Assembly (NCBI GenBank): GCA_008711295.1
Contig: VUYV01000054.1
Location: 398,781-462,780, forward strand
DNA: 64,000 nucleotides
DNA from: Anarhynchus alexandrinus
Taxonomy: Eukaryota > Chordata > Aves > Charadriiformes > Charadriidae
Reading direction: 5' to 3'
Numbering within the stretch: the first letter of the stretch is position 1; each line of letters opens with the position of its first letter. Positions 25,501 through 39,052 of this stretch are shown here, in pieces. The notes below the pieces were generated by a model. The model was not told the DNA's origin. It ran no database searches and saw only the letters and a program-made list of their open reading frames with translations. Made by a program: the position numbers and the translations under genes.

Positions 25501-28500
25501 TCACGTTAAGCATTCCACTAGCTGAATAAAACCACAGAGAAACCACGAAGAAGAATGTCCTGATGTACCGGTTTTCCTAGGAACCTGATCTCAGCCAAAT
25601 CCACTGTACTAAGCCTGCACCACATACTATACAACATAAAATTATTCTGGGATGAATCCATGGAGGAAAATTTTTTATTAAGCTCTTTATTATTTAGTGA
25701 GCTAGCGTAAACCTTAATTCAAGAGCATAAGAATATGGAGGGCAACATTTTAACTATTTTTCTGATATTTACATAAGAGCTAAACAAACAAGGAACATAT
25801 GGCGTTCCTTTAAAAGAGAAATATGCCTGGTATGGCAGTAAACAGAAATATGCAAGGCATGATGAATATTCCTTAAGGATCAAGGAAAGAAAATAGCTCC
25901 TTATAGCCATCGGGTGGGCTTCTATAAGTGAAAAAGTTGAAGAAAATTATTGAGAAGGTTTAGACCCAGGGGCAACACATATCTTAAGATTCTGACTTTT
26001 CATAAAAGCCTGTGCTTTTGATAAGCAAGTCATATTGTGTAAACATTTTATCTGTATCATAGAATTTGTCACTGTTTTTCAAGAATAAAAGGTCTACAGG
26101 GTCTTGCTTGTTCGTTTGGGAAAAAGAAAAGCAGGCATGGATGAAAAATTTAGGATGTTTTGCTTTCTACCATTACAGCTGCTATTAAAAATACGCTATG
26201 TAATATATATTTAATTACTTTTTATATTAGTATAAGGTCTGCTATCTTCAGTGGACACTCTAGACCAAGGAAAAGACTTCTAACATTACTTTTTACCTAC
26301 ATGGTACAGGTTAAGGACACATTTTATACCAAACCTTGTCAAACTTTGCTGGTGAAAAACTGTTAGCTACGCTGGTACTTAAAAATCCAGAATGAATTTA
26401 ATGGAATTTTACCTGAAGTAGTGGAAAACTACTTACCTTAAAAGAAAGCTGATTTGCATGGTTTGCTGAATTTTTTTCTAGTCATGTACTATGGAAATTC
26501 ACTCCCAAATCTGATGGGCACAGGATTAAGCTAATGTTTTATAAGTAGAACTGAATATCTATCTGCACAGCAAATGGTTATATACAGTTGGATTCTTTCC
26601 TAATTCACTTGATGTTTCTGAGGGACACAGATTTGTTAGATTTAGATGCAATTTCTTCCTAAAGCACAAATCTTTAAAGTGGTACCATTAGTCTATGAAA
26701 TGCAAATACAACAGATGAGCTGTGTTCTTTATAAAGAAATGACTTCTCAATTGTTTTGTAGAAAAACGGTTCTACCTGGGAGTCTCGGTGGACAAACAGT
26801 ACAGAGATGACAGGACTGGCTGGATATAAATGTCATTGCTCTGCTAAAGACTTTCAAAAGCAAGTCACTTCAGGATGGGCAATAAAACAGAGCTTAAACC
26901 TTACTGAGTAAACAGGAAAATAGGTGGTAGATGTCTAAATACTTTTGAAGCCCTAGTTCTTACTTGAAACCACGTAGTAAGATAATCTCTGTATCACTTC
27001 AAAAGAATATAAAGACTGAATTATGCACATCAGATAACTGAAAATAGTCTTAAAAATCAAAAAACTAAGCATGATGTTTATCTCTGATCAGTGTCCACAC
27101 CACAGATACAGTCATGATAAAAATGTAACCTACCAAAGTGATATAAAGGGACTTCATATGTGAGAGATTGGTACTTCAATTTCTTGAGAGAAACAAACAA
27201 AAAACCCATGAACCATATATCTGTTTCTCAGTGATTGCTTCAGGTTTTGATATCATACTGAGATGAACAAATTGTGATTTCCAGTGCACCAGAAGCCTTC
27301 CCAGTCATTTCAGCGCACTGATGAACAAATTTTCTGAATCTCCCACAGCCACATAAAAACTGCCAGGAAAACTGTCCTATTTCCAGCCATTTACTCATGA
27401 AATGGCAAGCTCTTACTATACCACAATATTCTACAACTTACTACTTTAATTTTTCATCCTCTTTTATAGTCAAAGGATTCATTGTGAAGTATTTTGTCAC
27501 AAGTCAATTATTCACCACTGCCTAAGTGTGGAAGTTCTCAGAAGCAAATTCAATGGAAGTGTTACACACTTTAATTAAAGGTAACACCAGTACCTGCAGT
27601 CAAATTTTTAAAAGAATTCACAGCCCGTTTAGACACCAAAGTGAAGGCTTATTATCAAAAGAATTAAATATGCAGTATCATACATATAGACAGAATCTTA
27701 AATTAAGCCAAACTGTTTTCCTCTTTTCTATCACATCAGGGAAAGAACTAGGGATTACTAAAAGCTTACACTGTGTGCCAGCACGTAAGAATTGCCACAT
27801 ACACTTGGCTCCAAGTTACAAAATCAAGACCAAACAGACTATTTGGAAAACTAGGCCACATATTTTGATGACTGAATCTGAGCTGAACTATAAATAAATA
27901 ACATAGCTCAAGAGACAAGGGTAAGGTGGTCTGTAAATTTGATCAACAGGTAGCATTGTCTGTACCATATACTTTAAAGAGCCAAAGGACAATCCAGGTC
28001 CTGAACATGGATGAGTAACTGGTGTTTTAAGAGAAGAAAAACAACTCTAGACTAATGTAAAAGTTGAGCTATGGAATAAAGGTTACAATTTAAGGTCTCA
28101 TTTGCTTTACCAAACGCCACATCATGCATGAAAGAACTGTGATTTAGCAACTAAAACTACATGACAGAAGCAATGGAGCACTCCTGGAATACAACATGTT
28201 CAGGATTGCCCAAAACATTGTAGCTGATTAGTTTCAGGCCATTTTCATAGCTGACTTGATCAGCTTCAGCAGATAGGGAACCACCTTCTATGAGGTTTTG
28301 TTACACACCTGCATTACATTCAGCTTTTGCTATAAAAATTAATGCAGTTCCTTTGAACAGCTGTCAGAAAACTGCATATTTCTAAATAAATTCCGATTAT
28401 TGTAAGTTAAAAATTTGCTAAGCAATATCTACTCCTTTCCTCTGAGTCACAACATAATAGCACTAAAACCTGAATATTCATAAACGACTATCATTATTGC

Positions 28501-28715
28501 TGTGTTGACTCAAAGAGTTTGCAAGTAGTATTTTTGACTCACCGTATCTAAATTAATCAGAAACTTTCTAAAGAAAAAATTTTCAGGGCATCTATAATAA
28601 ATACAATGCCTTTAAAGACTTATCCACCACTTTGATACGTGGCAGAAAATATATGGATTCTAGACACAGAGGTCACAGTGGAAAGTATCTAAAATGCAGC
28701 AGTCAACCTCTAAAG
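25501..28715. other. Gene-free AT-rich DNA
   Basis: No gene assigned. The longest open frame outside CR1 in the whole window, 123 codons at 27526-27897 (+), lies here. Its translation is rich in K, T, S, H and I, has no recognisable domain and has no promoter or splice context that I can support. Confidence 0.4.
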
Positions 28716-28785
28716 AGTGAGATTCTATACAGCTGCGGTAACTTTAATGGAACTAAATCCATTTACATTGGTGTGGCTAAGAAAA
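28716..28785. mobile_element. Relic of a palindromic MITE-like repeat
   Basis: 'gtgagattctatacagctg' then 'gtaactttaatggaac' and 'aaatccatttacattggtgt'. This resembles the arm of the amniote palindromic repeat that reads approximately 'tcaatggagttact-ccggatttacactggtgtaactgag'. Only one arm can be seen and it is diverged. Confidence 0.4.
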
Positions 28786-31164
28786 GAAAATTAAAAAGAC
28801 ATTTTTTAAACATATATATGACAGTACATACAAATCAGATGCAGGTGGAACATATTTGTTTCTAATTATTTTACCAAATTTGCTTTCAGAGCATGATGCC
28901 CTTTTCAACACATTACTCAGTTCACTGCACATGAAATATAGTCAGCCTACTACTAATTCGACTGCTAAAACTAGTATACATTCTCTTTGGAACTTGTGTT
29001 GCAGCAAGGCTATCACAGTTACAGGAAGGTGCATTTAGATTCCAGAAAACTGGTTTCACACTGGAATCTTTTGTTCTACTGTAGCAAAGTACACAGGTGC
29101 TATTTTAATTATGTAACACAATGCACACTTCAGGGAGAGAGAGGGGGTTTTTTTTGTTTTCAACTAAAACACCTATCTTCACATCCCAAACCACATTCTT
29201 TCCCTTCTTTGACTTTCATTAGACTTGCAAGAAATAGGGCAAGCAAACTTTGTTCATATGTTTATGTTCAATACGAGTGAAAAAACACAGGACTGGATTA
29301 AGAGACTACAACCACTTATTAAAAAAAAAAAGCAGCAAAACTTGCTTGGAAATATTTCATTAGCAGAGATGAAGTGACGCACAACTTATCCTGTCCCTAA
29401 CAATCTAATTTGTCAGAGAGGGGTTCCCCATGGATGCTTGTGACCTGACTGTCTCCAGGAATCCTTTCAGCTACTTAATACAGTGGAGAGAGACATAGAG
29501 AGCAGCGTGACCACAGCACAGTTCTAGATGTGGGAGAGCAGAACAAAAGATTGCAGCTGGGCTTCCAGCAGAATACAATGAAATGAGTCAAAAGCTCAAG
29601 ATCTCTGTAAGGCCATTAGAATAACAGTAAAAAAAATTAATTGAGGTTCAAGACAGGTTTCCACTTCCAGAAAGAATAAACTAGCAAAGATTAAACATGA
29701 GAATCATCAGTACAACAAAATGAAATCTAATATACGCACTTCCAAGGTCCTTATGGATCACAGGCGCAGGCTTTCACATCTCCCCTCCTCTGCTGCACTG
29801 CTGCAGATATTATCTCAGCTGAGAGGCAGTAAAGCATTAGAGACTAGTCCCTGCTAACCCTATGGATCCCAAATAAGTCAAAGCTCTGCAAATAGCATTG
29901 CCTCACCTTCTCTTTGGGACAAACACAGACAAAGAACACCAAAGAACCCTTCTATCATTTAAGCTAAGGTGCATTAGGATATACTAGTGCAGCATAACAT
30001 TTTCAAGAGAGAAAATTTAGCAATGCTGAGCATAGCGGATTAGAACAAAGTTGTCAGTAAGCAAACCTGCTTACTTTATACTTGTAAAGCTGTTTCCTCC
30101 AGGGCTTTTCAGAACTATGTTACATTCTACACAGTCCCTCAAAAATACATACTTTTTTTTGCCCCCCACCTTAGAGGCTTAGGCATGATTTTGGTCCTTG
30201 CTTTCCCCAGGAGTTTCTAACTGCTTTTTTTTTTTTCTTTTTTTTCTGCAATACATTGCAGATTGCATCCTCCAGCCCATCTCCTGCCAGAGCTTGGTCA
30301 TGAGCTCTCAATGGAGGTACAAGCTGGTGTTCTTCCCCGCGGGAACACTAACACATGGCAAAGGACGTGCCCTAGGCACATGCCTAGGACAAGGCATGGA
30401 GGTAGCTGCCCCCCATCCGTCTGACCACTGTAATTTATGGACAAACAAACACTGTCTGTCAAACTATTTCTAAGCTCGGTCGCTAGAGAGAGAACGCACT
30501 GGGTTACAGGAGGAGAGCACCATCTCTAACGCTTGTGTTGGCTGGGGAATCTCTTTCAGAGAAGTAATCCTACAGATCAAATTAAAGTAGCTTTTGATTC
30601 TATTGTGCATGTGTTTCAATCCAAACAGCCTTAGGATTACAGAGCAAACTGCAAAAACCTGCCCTGAGGTTTTCCTGAACATTCGTTGTATTTAAAGAAT
30701 CATAATTAATATCACAAGGAAACAGTAAATTAAAATATGAATTAGGTTGTTAAATAGTAAAAAAATAAAGCATTTTAACTCTCCTTAACTTTTGTTAAAT
30801 TCCAAGTATATACTACAAATTAAAGCCACTTTCAACACTATTTACTTATTAATAGATTACAAAGATTTTTTTTGATGACCACAAATTTCAGCATTTTCTG
30901 AGGAATGCAAGCACCTATTTTCCTTCCAAGGCTTGCTAACGAGGATGAAAAGGATGGTCAAGAGCAGCAGTACCATAAAATGCTGAATTATCCCTCACAC
31001 CCTCTTGGATACACAAGTTAAACTTGTCATGGGAAGGGGAATCATCTTGCACTCCCATGTCGGTTTTTGATGTAAAGTTCTCAAAACATACCTTGGATCT
31101 TAATGAATAAATAATAATAATAAAAAAGATGTGCTGCAATTAGGGGCTCAGGTTTACAAACAGG
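28786..31164. other. Gene-free DNA
   Basis: No gene assigned. An A-run lies near 29322-29332, a T-rich run at about 30223-30246 and an 18-bp palindrome (CCTAGGCA, two-base centre) at 30371-30388. The - strand frame 30936-31139 continues, across one stop, the frame of 31140-31358. Its translation is polar but unrecognised. Confidence 0.4.
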
Positions 31165-31535
31165 GAAGGTAAGCAGGAAGTACAACCCCTCGCCTGGCCT
31201 GCCATAGCAGGACACAGCTCCCTGGGCCGGGCCTCCCACCTCATCCCCTCTGCTTCACAGAACTCACTGTCAGAGCACGCTGCGCAGGCCGGCTGCACTT
31301 CCCAGCATTTAAAGAACTGTAGGAAATCTTGGGGTTCCCCCCGCTCCCCTTTCATCACAGGGTCTGTTTGACAGTTCAGCTGTACAGTTTTGCTGCCTCC
31401 ATGTTGTGGGGGGCAGCCGTGTGGTGGGGGCAGGGGGCAAAGGGTGCCATGCCATGGCCTCTGTTGGAGGCCCCGGGGCCTACAGCCTTATTCTTGGCTT
31501 CCCCTTTTCTTTGTTTCTTCTCTTCCCCCACCTAC
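31165..31535. other. GC-rich patch of unknown origin
   Basis: A locally GC-rich block in AT-rich surroundings. It includes G-runs on the + strand at 31408-31444 (six G, then GGGGGCAGGGGGCAAAGGG). It has scattered CpGs (for example 'gggccggg', 'cgctgcgcaggccgg', 'ccccggggcc') but no dense CpG island. Both strands are open for 60-72 codons because stop codons are AT-rich. No transposon is recognised. It could be an unrecognised exon or a small regulatory element, or neutral GC-rich sequence. Confidence 0.4.
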
Positions 31536-34500
31536 CTCAGGTAATTAACACTAATCTCCAAGGGAGGCATCTAAAGATTTGCAGCTGAGGCCATCTTACC
31601 ACGTGGTAAATTGTGTGATGAAACTTTATACACATCCACATCTGAATCTACAAAAGGTTACTTTAAAAATGCAGAGGGGTCATTTCTCACCCTCCCAGTG
31701 AAGAGGACAACCAAAGAGTGCACCGCAAATGCCATCTCTTCTACAGAGTCCATGTCTTTCAGATTAAAAAAATAAAGTCTGAGGGCCTTCTGTTCTGTGG
31801 GCATCCCAAAACACCCATGTTGCCTTTTGTGGGTTCTCGGCTTAAAATACAAGACACCTAGGATATAGGCACTGTTGTCAGTAACTAAGAAAAAAAATGT
31901 TTTAGAATAGTTTCAGAACATTATTTTTAATTAGAAATAATGTTCTTTTACATGGAAAAACACTGAAGCATGATGGGTAGCTAAGCAGCACAGCAATGTT
32001 TGAGTTAGATGTTGGAAACAACAGCTCCAAGAAAAACAAATTGGTCCCTGAAGTTCCCGCTGCGCCTACCAAAAACATAAAAAGATTTGCAAATAAACAA
32101 ACACATTGCAAATTGTTCCGTTTCTTAGACATATACTTCAGCAAAGTGGAGATTTGTACATGCAACCAGGCAGACTGGACTGCTTATTTAAACATTGCAA
32201 AGTTCTATTAGTGACAAAAACACATTCCACATTCTGAGATCTGCTAGATGAGCTGTGCTGTTGTACCCCAACTGCTTCATCTCCATAAACCAGGCTTAAA
32301 TGAAAACAATGAGAAGCTTACGCAGAATATTAAGTCACACTTGCATGAAGGGATTTTTTTTTCTTTAACATTGCTGCTTATGAGTTGTTTACATACCTAG
32401 AATTTGGGTCATATATTTATGATCTGCCTGAACAGACAGTTGAAAGATAACGTAAGTCTGACTTTTAAATTGAACTGCGGGATTCAAAAACACCAGCTGA
32501 TACATTCTTTAAGCGTTGAAAGATTTATCTTGATTGTTTTAGCCACTATTGTTAAGGTAAAGAGGTAATTTCAGAATAAAAGCAGTGAAGAGTCTAAGTA
32601 GTAGCAAGGAATGATAATTGAAGTACAGGTATCATGCAAATATATAATGGCAAAGCAATAAAACCTTAATGAAAGTTTGTCATAATACACTAACATAAGT
32701 CTGAATATGAAAACTGATTAAAGTAATGTTTATTTCATGGAGTTCTCTTCCTTCTAATGAACAATAATTTTTGTTGGGCTACCATAAAAGTCATTCCTCT
32801 TCAGCTCTAGAATTTCTTTCTACTACTACTTCATCTCTGACTTTTTATTAGATATACTGCTCTTTCCCTCTTTTTTCTAGTCCCAGATCACATAGCCTTG
32901 ATTAGTTTGAAAATTCATTTTGCTCTTGCCAAAACCAAGATATAATTTTTCTCTGTATAGGTTTAATTTTAGCGTGTTCTTTAATGTCTTCACTGTGCTC
33001 ATCAGATCATCGTAACAGCTTATAATAAACTAATAAATATAAAAATCCACCTAAATCCCTTAGAAATAGGTAATTTTTAACTATTGGCAATTAAAATATT
33101 TGAAATTAAGGCTTATAAGCCTGACTGTTTTACTGAGAAGATGGTGACAGCATCTGTGCTTGAGCTGTAGCAACACACCAGTCTTCACAAATTATAAATC
33201 AGCATAAGGTTTTTTTTTCCCCTCAAGTCAAAAACAGGTCATTAGAAAATTTAAGTGAAGCAAGACTATTTAATTCATGATAATAAAAAGTAACATTTTA
33301 TTCAGTTTGTTCCAGAAAATATATTCAGCTTTGCCTGGGATCTGGCTTTGGAAAAGAAGCCAGTTTTGGTTGACATAAATTGTGTATCTCTTTCAGTTGT
33401 CTACATGAGATTAGAATTCATATGGTATGAATGTTTTTCTTATTTTGAAATAGCAGTAAACTTTTCTCTAATCCCTGAAGGGGAAGGGCAATAAATTTAG
33501 ATAAATCACATTTATCTTGGTCATGGTTTCCAAGACATAGGAAAACCCTGCCCAAATGGGCTGTTTTCTGTATATCTCATCATATATCTCTTGAAGTAGC
33601 TGTTCTGTGAATGTTCTCATCACAGCTTTTCCTTCAGTAATGATGATTTAATATGAAGCAGAATCATGCTTTCATTAGTTCACTTGTAGGGTCTAGCAGT
33701 CCAAATGAAATTATTTTTACTTTTCAATTAAATCAGTAAGCACAATTAAACATACATTTGCATTCATTTATTCCATCACAGAAAATAAATTGTTTTAGAG
33801 AAAAATGCTAACCAGGTTTGGAATCTGTGAGTTTTTTTGTGGCAACTGTCTCCTGCAATGAACAAATTTAATCTTCCTGGGGGTTTTCCTTATTCCAAAA
33901 AAATGTTTCTTTCAGTTTACTGAACATTGGAATTGCAAAGCATCAGACTTCTTGGTTTATGCAGGCACTGAGACTGGATATTGATGATCATTGCAGGTTG
34001 GGTATATTCGTATGTGGGTGTATATGCCCTATGTATGAAAGAAATCAACAGGGAAGGGTCAGAGAAGGTTTTCTTGCCCAGCCTCCTCCTTTCAACATGA
34101 TTCTTTAATAGGTAGACCATAAAAGCATTGGTCTATAGTCTCAAAGGGGAGAATATTATCTAATAAGGATTGAAACAGGGTAAAAATTATTAAACTTCAT
34201 ACTATGAAACTGGGCCAATAGGTTTATCAAAGTAACATCTGTACCTATCTAAAGCAACTACTACCCATTCTCAAACAGGACAGACAACTGGTAAAGAACC
34301 AGGGAAGGATGAGATGAACAGTCAAAGGTGTATACAGAACAGCTTCCTTAAGAGAGACAGCTCAAGTGAACAGGAATCTTTGTCCTGAAAAATCATTGAA
34401 AGCAAAGTATCTATAGCAGCCTGTCAAACCCAGACAGAACAGCTGTTCGTTGTCTCTTCTACTTTAAGAGACTAGAGGTCATCAGAAGAAAGTGGCAGAA

Positions 34501-36908
34501 GGCAAATACATAAAAGGATGTTCTCCATGTAAGACACTGAAGTTTTGGAACAACTTTCAGCAGGATCTTTTAGATACCTAAAAGTTTACACGGACAAACT
34601 AATGAGATAAAGATCCATACAAGGTTATTTAATGCCATAGCATCACTCCTAATTTGGCAAGTGCCTGACCTAAAGATCACTGGATGCTAGAACAGTATTT
34701 GTGCAGAGTTTTCAGCTGATGCTTGCCTGTTCTTATATTCTTCACTGCACATCAACCCCTGATACTACTAGAGACAGAATAGCGTACCAGAGGCACCGTT
34801 GGTCTCTACTATTACAGCTTTATTATTACATCACTACATTATATGTTTCTAGGACTCTTCAGATAAGCTTACTGGTTCCACAATCATCCTATCATCTCCT
34901 TGAGGAAACTCAGCCTTAACTTCACTCCCTCTCTACTCAAAAATAGAGTTCTTCAAAGTCCTAGAAGTATCAGTACATATTTTGCTTCTTGGATTACGCA
35001 AATAAATTAAGTTCAAAGAACTCTTCTCTCACCTGAGAATGTCTATAGTGAAGAAAACCCTTTTAGTTAACAGATCTATAATATAAAGCAAGTTTTTCTA
35101 CTTTCAAAATACTTTTGAGTCAAGAATAATTACTAGATGCTCCTGAAAGCTCACCCTCACAGATGGAACAGTCCCTGTTTCTCACAATCATGACTCATTT
35201 TTGAACTTTGTTTGTGGGGGTTTTTTATCCCTTCCCCGCACCCCCCCCAATAACAAGTTGCTGAGGAAGTGTTGCTGTATGAGATGGTCCGTAGAGATTC
35301 TGCTGTCTCCACAGCACAGAAATTATTTACACATTTTTCTGGTATTAAAAGGAGCATTGCTCTCCCCTCATTATTTGGGAAGGCAATAACCATCTGATTC
35401 CAACCTATATTATGCTCTCTAGCTAAAACAGTAAATATCCATCCTATCACAACACTGTTCAAAATAAAGTCAGAACCAAGTGAACCTTCACAGTACAGGT
35501 CTTACTATATTTTATGTTGACTTATTATAAAGGTATACAATGTAGTGATGCACACTTTATTCATTTAAAATTTCTGTATTTCAAAATTTTGGAAGTGTCA
35601 AATTCTTTTTTCATTTTCCTCTTCTATTTAATTATTTTAAACCCTTTCAATTATGCTATAATATTTTGATAAATTGAGCTATAGGCTACGTCTATGTGCA
35701 GTCATATTTAATTATGAAAAACAATAGTGGATCTAAAGTTAGGCAATGTAACAGCCCACTGATGACTTTATTAAAAAAACAATACAAACATTACACAAAT
35801 AGGGTCTAGAATGGCAGGGCAGCTATTAAAGCACTAAGCTGTAATCACTGTGCACCAGTTTAAAACATCTTGACACAGAAATTTTAAATGGTAAATATTA
35901 TGATTTTGAAGACACTCTCTGGAAGTTTTTCTCATAGCAAAGGAGGACAGCAGGAGAGAAAGCAGGAAAGGACCAGAGGAACTGATTATTCTATATGAAA
36001 ATGTAACAGAAAGATTGTTTAATTAGGTTGCAAAATTGAAGAAGTAGAATCACAGGAATCTAAAACAAAAGCAGTCATGATTCCCCTCCCAAATTACCAC
36101 ATGACAAGATGTAATACTATTCCTATACTGCTGCTGGTTTTGCATTATTCATTCACAGTCTGACCTCCAACAGAGAGAAGTCTCTGAAAGAAATAGGTAG
36201 CTTAACAATCAGAAAGTGAGAAAAACTCAGTACTTCTTTTAGAAACTGCCTAGCAAAGTCAGGGATGACTTAGCTGAAGACTGAGGTCAGTAGAAGAGTG
36301 AGTATTCTTTGCTAAGATGGCCAAGAACAAAGTTACAGTAAAAGCAAAGTAGAGATAATTGAAAATTTCTCAGTGAACTCTGTAGTATTGTATCAATAGA
36401 GAAATAAATAGAACTTTAGAGTCACAAGGAGGTCTTTAGGTATCTTTATTTGCATGCATCAGGTGAAATTCATTAAAACTATGTAATGTTGCCTTCAAAC
36501 CCGACCCTTCATGCAATTTCGTGAGCTAGGAGAAAGTTGAGAAAGGTGAAGTGCCCTTCTGTTGACTTCGCCGACTCTAAAGCTGGTATAAAACTAAGAT
36601 TAACGTGGTTTATACAGTACAATATGAAGTTAGAAAGCATTTTGCTTCTTTTGCATCTAAGGACAATCCCATTATTTCTTTCCCTACTGTTTCCATCTTC
36701 TTTATTTAAAAATTATTCCAGATTATACCTATGTCAGGTTTTAACTGTATCAGATTCTAAACTGTGTGGAAAGGCCATTTCTTCTTCTTGCCACAGCTAG
36801 CACAGTGGTAAACTGTTCAGGGATGGACCCTAGGTGTTCATGTAATAATATAATTGCTAACAGCTATTCCCAACAGGCTGGGAAACAAGGAAGTCCTGGT
36901 TAAGTTCT
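31536..36908. other. Gene-free AT-rich DNA
   Basis: No gene assigned. A perfect 12-bp inverted repeat with an 8-base loop lies at 31915-31946. The + frame 31996-32211 starts with a polar segment (residues about 2-30, ending PAAPTKNIKRFA), overlaps a - frame and has no recognisable homologue. The remainder shows only simple A/T-rich sequence. Confidence 0.4.
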
Positions 36909-36950
36909 GGGCCAAATCCTGCAGATTTTTCTTCTCAGTGGGATATTTAC
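36909..36950. mobile_element. Short MITE-like relic
   Basis: 'gggccaaatcctgcag' followed about 18 bases later by 'tctcagtggga'. This is the start and part of the core of a palindromic amniote repeat whose ends read 'ggccaaatcctgcag' and whose centre reads 'attgacttcagtggga'. It is very short and diverged. Confidence 0.35.
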
Positions 36951-38865
36951 CAATGTCACATTTTAAACTTTTTCTGCAAAACCCAGATTTATTTGGGGAT
37001 TTTAAACTAAGGTAGCAACATTGTTTGTGACTGTAATTAACAAATTAGTTACATGCCATTTGAAAGATAATGTGCTTCCCTTTCACACTTCATTTGTTAT
37101 TCATGAGACAGCATAATCTTTCCTACTTAGCTTTTAAGTTTCTTAACTTAGAGACTCTATGCCAAACAAAAGTGTTAAAATTCATATATGAGAAAAAGTA
37201 AGTAAAGAGATACACAATAACAACTCAGATCTCAAATCATTCTTAATAGGCAAAAGCATGGCAAATATATACTGTTGTCTCTAACCCTACAGTAGAAGAC
37301 TAAAAATCAGCACATTTGAATCCTGGACTTGGTCTTGGTCCTGTCCCTGCCTCTAACATTTTGTGATAATTTCTTAAAACTTCATTTTTTTCCATCTCAA
37401 AGAATTGGAAGCATGCTTACGTTCTTTTGGTAGCCCTGTGTGGATAAATTCACTGACACATGCAAGCAGCACAGATGCATCAACACCTGAATACATACAC
37501 AGTCTTGAAACAAGAGTAGCTTTGATTCTGGCTAGTGGCATTAAACCAGCAGGCTTTTTCATAACAACAAGGGAGAAAACACCCCAAAATCTAGGACTGC
37601 GTAAAAAAGTACTTTTATCTTCACTTGCTCAAAACCTGGAAACTGCTACCCTACCCAACATGAGAAAATTTGAAGCATACTTTGAGATGGATTAAGAATG
37701 GATTCCCTTTTTTTTTTTTAAAAAAAAAAAAAGCCTAATTGAGAGAGCGTTAATTGCTCTTTCTTCAGAGCAGAATCAAGCTGACCTGAAGAAAGCTTGG
37801 GTAAGGACAGGAAGTGACAGTAACCATGAAATGAAGAGACAGCCTCAAGTTCACTTCTGGTGTCACTGTTCTTTTCACTTCCTCACATCAGGAAAATTGT
37901 AGAATGATTCTGGAAAAGTTGAAGAAATAAGCAACAACAAAAAAATCCTTTTTATTCTTCCAGCTTTAAAAAGAATGGATCAAAAATTCTGAACTAATAT
38001 GTCAAATATTTTTTATAATCATTATTATAAAAATACATAGATACAGGCAGTCTTAGAGAAATAATATGAAAGCCGGGGGAACTGCAAGTAAGTAACCAGC
38101 TCTTTCAAAAGTCAAAACACCTTATCTGCATCAGTAGGAAGTTAATTTCCTAAGTAAAAATTAGGAGTCTCTTTTAGAAATTCAGCCTTATCCTTGCAGG
38201 TCCTTGTTACTAAAAAGGAAACCATTCATTTACATTAAAAAAAATTAATCTGGTTCAGACTCTTGGCAGGAATAGTGGGAATGGATTGCTGTTATATCCT
38301 CTAATTTGAAGATATGAGAGCTTGAATCAAGGCTATCCATAAAACCTTGGCTACCACCTTCACTTAGTTTCAGCTTCACAATATAAAACTACTGGAGTTT
38401 ATGAATAGGATTGTAAAGTTATTTTCCTGCACTGCATGAGATTTTCATCTTGCGTTCCCTTGATTTTTGTTCCCTGCATGTCTTCCTTAGCAAAATACTC
38501 AATGGTGATCAACATTAGACTTTGAAGCAGCTCCACATAAACAGGATAATGGAGAGCCAACACTGCATTTCTCTTGCAACTCTTTCATATCTTGCAGATG
38601 ATCTTGTTCCAGAATGTTAGTGCCTGAATTTCAAAAGAGGTTTTCACAGGAAACTGTGTACAAGAATTTAAGTATCTTGTGCTGCTAGGATGTTTCAAGT
38701 GAGGCTACAGCCTCCATTTAACAAACATACAGAAGACTATAAATTGATCACTGCTGGATTAGGAAAAACAGTCCACAGAATTATAGAGTCCGATGACAGA
38801 ATATTTGGGGAAAGCATCGTAGTACTTCCTTAGTTTTGTACTCTTCCCTTTACAACTGCTTTTTG
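36951..38865. other. Gene-free AT-rich DNA
   Basis: No gene assigned. A T12-A13 block (37708-37732) forms a 25-bp self-complementary homopolymer junction. Frames of 96 and 62 codons overlap in antisense at 37374-37695, with no recognisable motif. Confidence 0.4.
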
Positions 38866-38932
38866 GCCAGAGTCAGATGTGGGATATTGGGCTAGATGAA
38901 GCTGGCTTAATACAGATGCTCTTTTGATTTTT
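38866..38932 (+). mobile_element. 3' end of an ancient CR1/L3-class LINE
   Basis: 'ttggccagagtcagatgtgggatattgggctagatgaag' (38866-38904) followed by a degenerate 'tggcttaatacag'. This matches the conserved 3' UTR of older CR1/L3-type elements of reptiles and birds ('...ggccactg...acaggatactgggctagatggacc...tggtctgacccagtatggc'). No coding part can be seen. Confidence 0.55.
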
Positions 38933-39052
38933 TACATTCTTAACAGCATCTCCTTTTGCAATGAATGCACTTCTTTTGGTATTTCCAAATGTTTGGCAGC
39001 CTACCGTGAGCAAATAGCTTAAGGTCAGTTAAAATTTATACAAGCAAGTTCC

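Noticed and set aside
27526..27897. 123-codon + strand open frame
   Set aside because: Longest frame outside CR1, but its translation has no recognisable domain and is biased to K, S, T, H and I. There is no supporting splice or promoter context. A frame of this length is possible by chance in 64 kb.
31996..32211. + frame starting with a polar segment that looked protein-like
   Set aside because: It overlaps an antisense frame of similar length, and I could not link it to any family.
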